Shown one piece after another: positions 5,717 to 5,846 of a stretch of 5,846 nucleotides of DNA (within the stretch, counting starts at the first letter, position 1; each line of letters begins with the position of its first letter). This DNA is from Gammaproteobacteria bacterium (GTDB lineage Bacteria > Pseudomonadota > Gammaproteobacteria > Pseudomonadales > UBA3067). The position numbers were made by a program, and so were the translations under genes. The stretch lies in NCBI GenBank assembly GCA_019090565.1, contig JAHRVS010000300.1, positions 1 through 5,846 of the forward strand, in the 5' to 3' direction. The notes beneath the pieces were generated by a model, which had not been told where the DNA came from, did not search any database, and was given only the letters and a program-made list of their open reading frames with translations.

Positions 5717-5729
5717 AGATGCGTACATT
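5701..5729 (+). promoter_or_regulatory. sigma-70 promoter of tRNA-Leu
   Basis: A consensus -35 TTGACA (5701-5706), 17 bases, then TACATT (5724-5729; four of six consensus -10 bases). Transcription should start near 5736, about 27 bases before the mature tRNA. Near-ideal spacing and position make this the best promoter in the window. Confidence 0.75.
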
Positions 5730-5736
5730 CCTTTCA

Positions 5737-5750
5737 TCCCAGTTCTGGGA
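5737..5750 (+). other. palindrome at the start of the tRNA-Leu precursor leader
   Basis: TCCCAG-TT-CTGGGA is self-complementary and begins at the predicted transcription start. As RNA it could form a 5-bp stem with a 4-base loop in the 5' leader removed by RNase P. Its CTGGG could alternatively pair with CCCAG of the tRNA acceptor strand (5764-5768). Confidence 0.4.
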
Positions 5751-5762
5751 CAGCACCATCCT

Positions 5763-5846
5763 GCCCAGGTGGTGAAATTGGTAGACACGCTAGCTTCAGG
5801 TGCTAGTGATCGCAAGGTCGTGGAGGTTCAAGTCCTCTCCTGGGCA
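5763..5846 (+). tRNA. tRNA-Leu, anticodon CAG (3' CCA not in window)
   Basis: The sequence folds as a class II tRNA of 84 bases up to the discriminator A73 at 5846. The acceptor stem is GCCCAGG (5763-5769) with CCTGGGC (5839-5845). The D-stem is GTG/CAC with the usual AAATTGGTAGA loop. The anticodon stem CTAGC/GCTAG encloses TTCAGGT, giving anticodon CAG at 5797-5799, which reads the leucine codon CUG. The variable arm is GATC-GCAA-GGTC, with one G-U pair. The T arm is GGAGG-TTCAAGT-CCTCT. The long variable arm and A73 are leucine identity features. Whether CCA is encoded, and whether further tRNAs follow, lies beyond the right edge. Confidence 0.96.

Larger units (their letters stand above)
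5461..5762. other. divergent spacer between rnr and tRNA-Leu
   Basis: This 302-base gap contains no credible protein gene. An open frame on the minus strand (5815-5633) runs through the tRNA and resembles nothing. The left half is AT-rich and holds the likely rnr promoter and leader. The middle (5604-5650) has two hairpins. The right part has the tRNA promoter with overlapping inverted repeats. Each element is listed separately. Confidence 0.8.

Noticed and set aside
5633..5815. Minus-strand open frame of 60 codons
   Set aside because: It runs antisense through the tRNA-Leu gene and its promoter, and has no recognisable product.

Overview
The window looks like chromosomal housekeeping DNA from a gammaproteobacterium. 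The partial SerA, ElbB and RNase R proteins all read like close relatives of the Escherichia coli and Pseudomonas versions. Base composition is moderate, and nothing suggests a phage, transposon, CRISPR array or recent transfer. The placement is by remembered family sequence; a genus cannot be given.

Layout, left to right. (1) The 3' end of serA (D-3-phosphoglycerate dehydrogenase, first step of serine synthesis) runs rightward off the left edge. It meets elbB (DJ-1/PfpI-type glyoxalase-like protein), which runs leftward; the 133-base convergent gap holds two hairpins. (2) A 242-base divergent spacer between elbB and a rightward gene holds a TATAAT box, a 10-bp direct repeat and a small palindrome. 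(3) The rightward gene encodes a 236-residue bitopic membrane protein with a C-terminal DUF2914-like domain. It ends 8 bases from the end of a leftward gene for a small DEDDh (DnaQ-like) 3'-5' exonuclease. (4) Upstream of that exonuclease on the same strand, 74 bases away, is rnr (RNase R, 894 residues), with a very long Lys/Arg-rich tail. (5) A 302-base divergent spacer separates rnr from a rightward tRNA-Leu(CAG). It holds a good sigma-70 promoter for the tRNA whose -35 box sits at the centre of a strong inverted repeat.

How the parts may work together. RNase R and the DEDDh exonuclease are both 3'-to-5' nucleases on one strand and may share a transcript, making a small nucleic-acid turnover unit. 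In many gammaproteobacteria rnr is instead followed by rlmB. serA, elbB and the DUF2914 gene have no evident functional link beyond adjacency. The most notable points are the oversized basic tail of RNase R, whose coding sequence contains an in-phase A-AAA-AAA slippery site with an early -1 stop; the palindrome over the tRNA-Leu -35 box; and the RNase R/DEDDh pairing. I found no clear evidence of a wholly new system.
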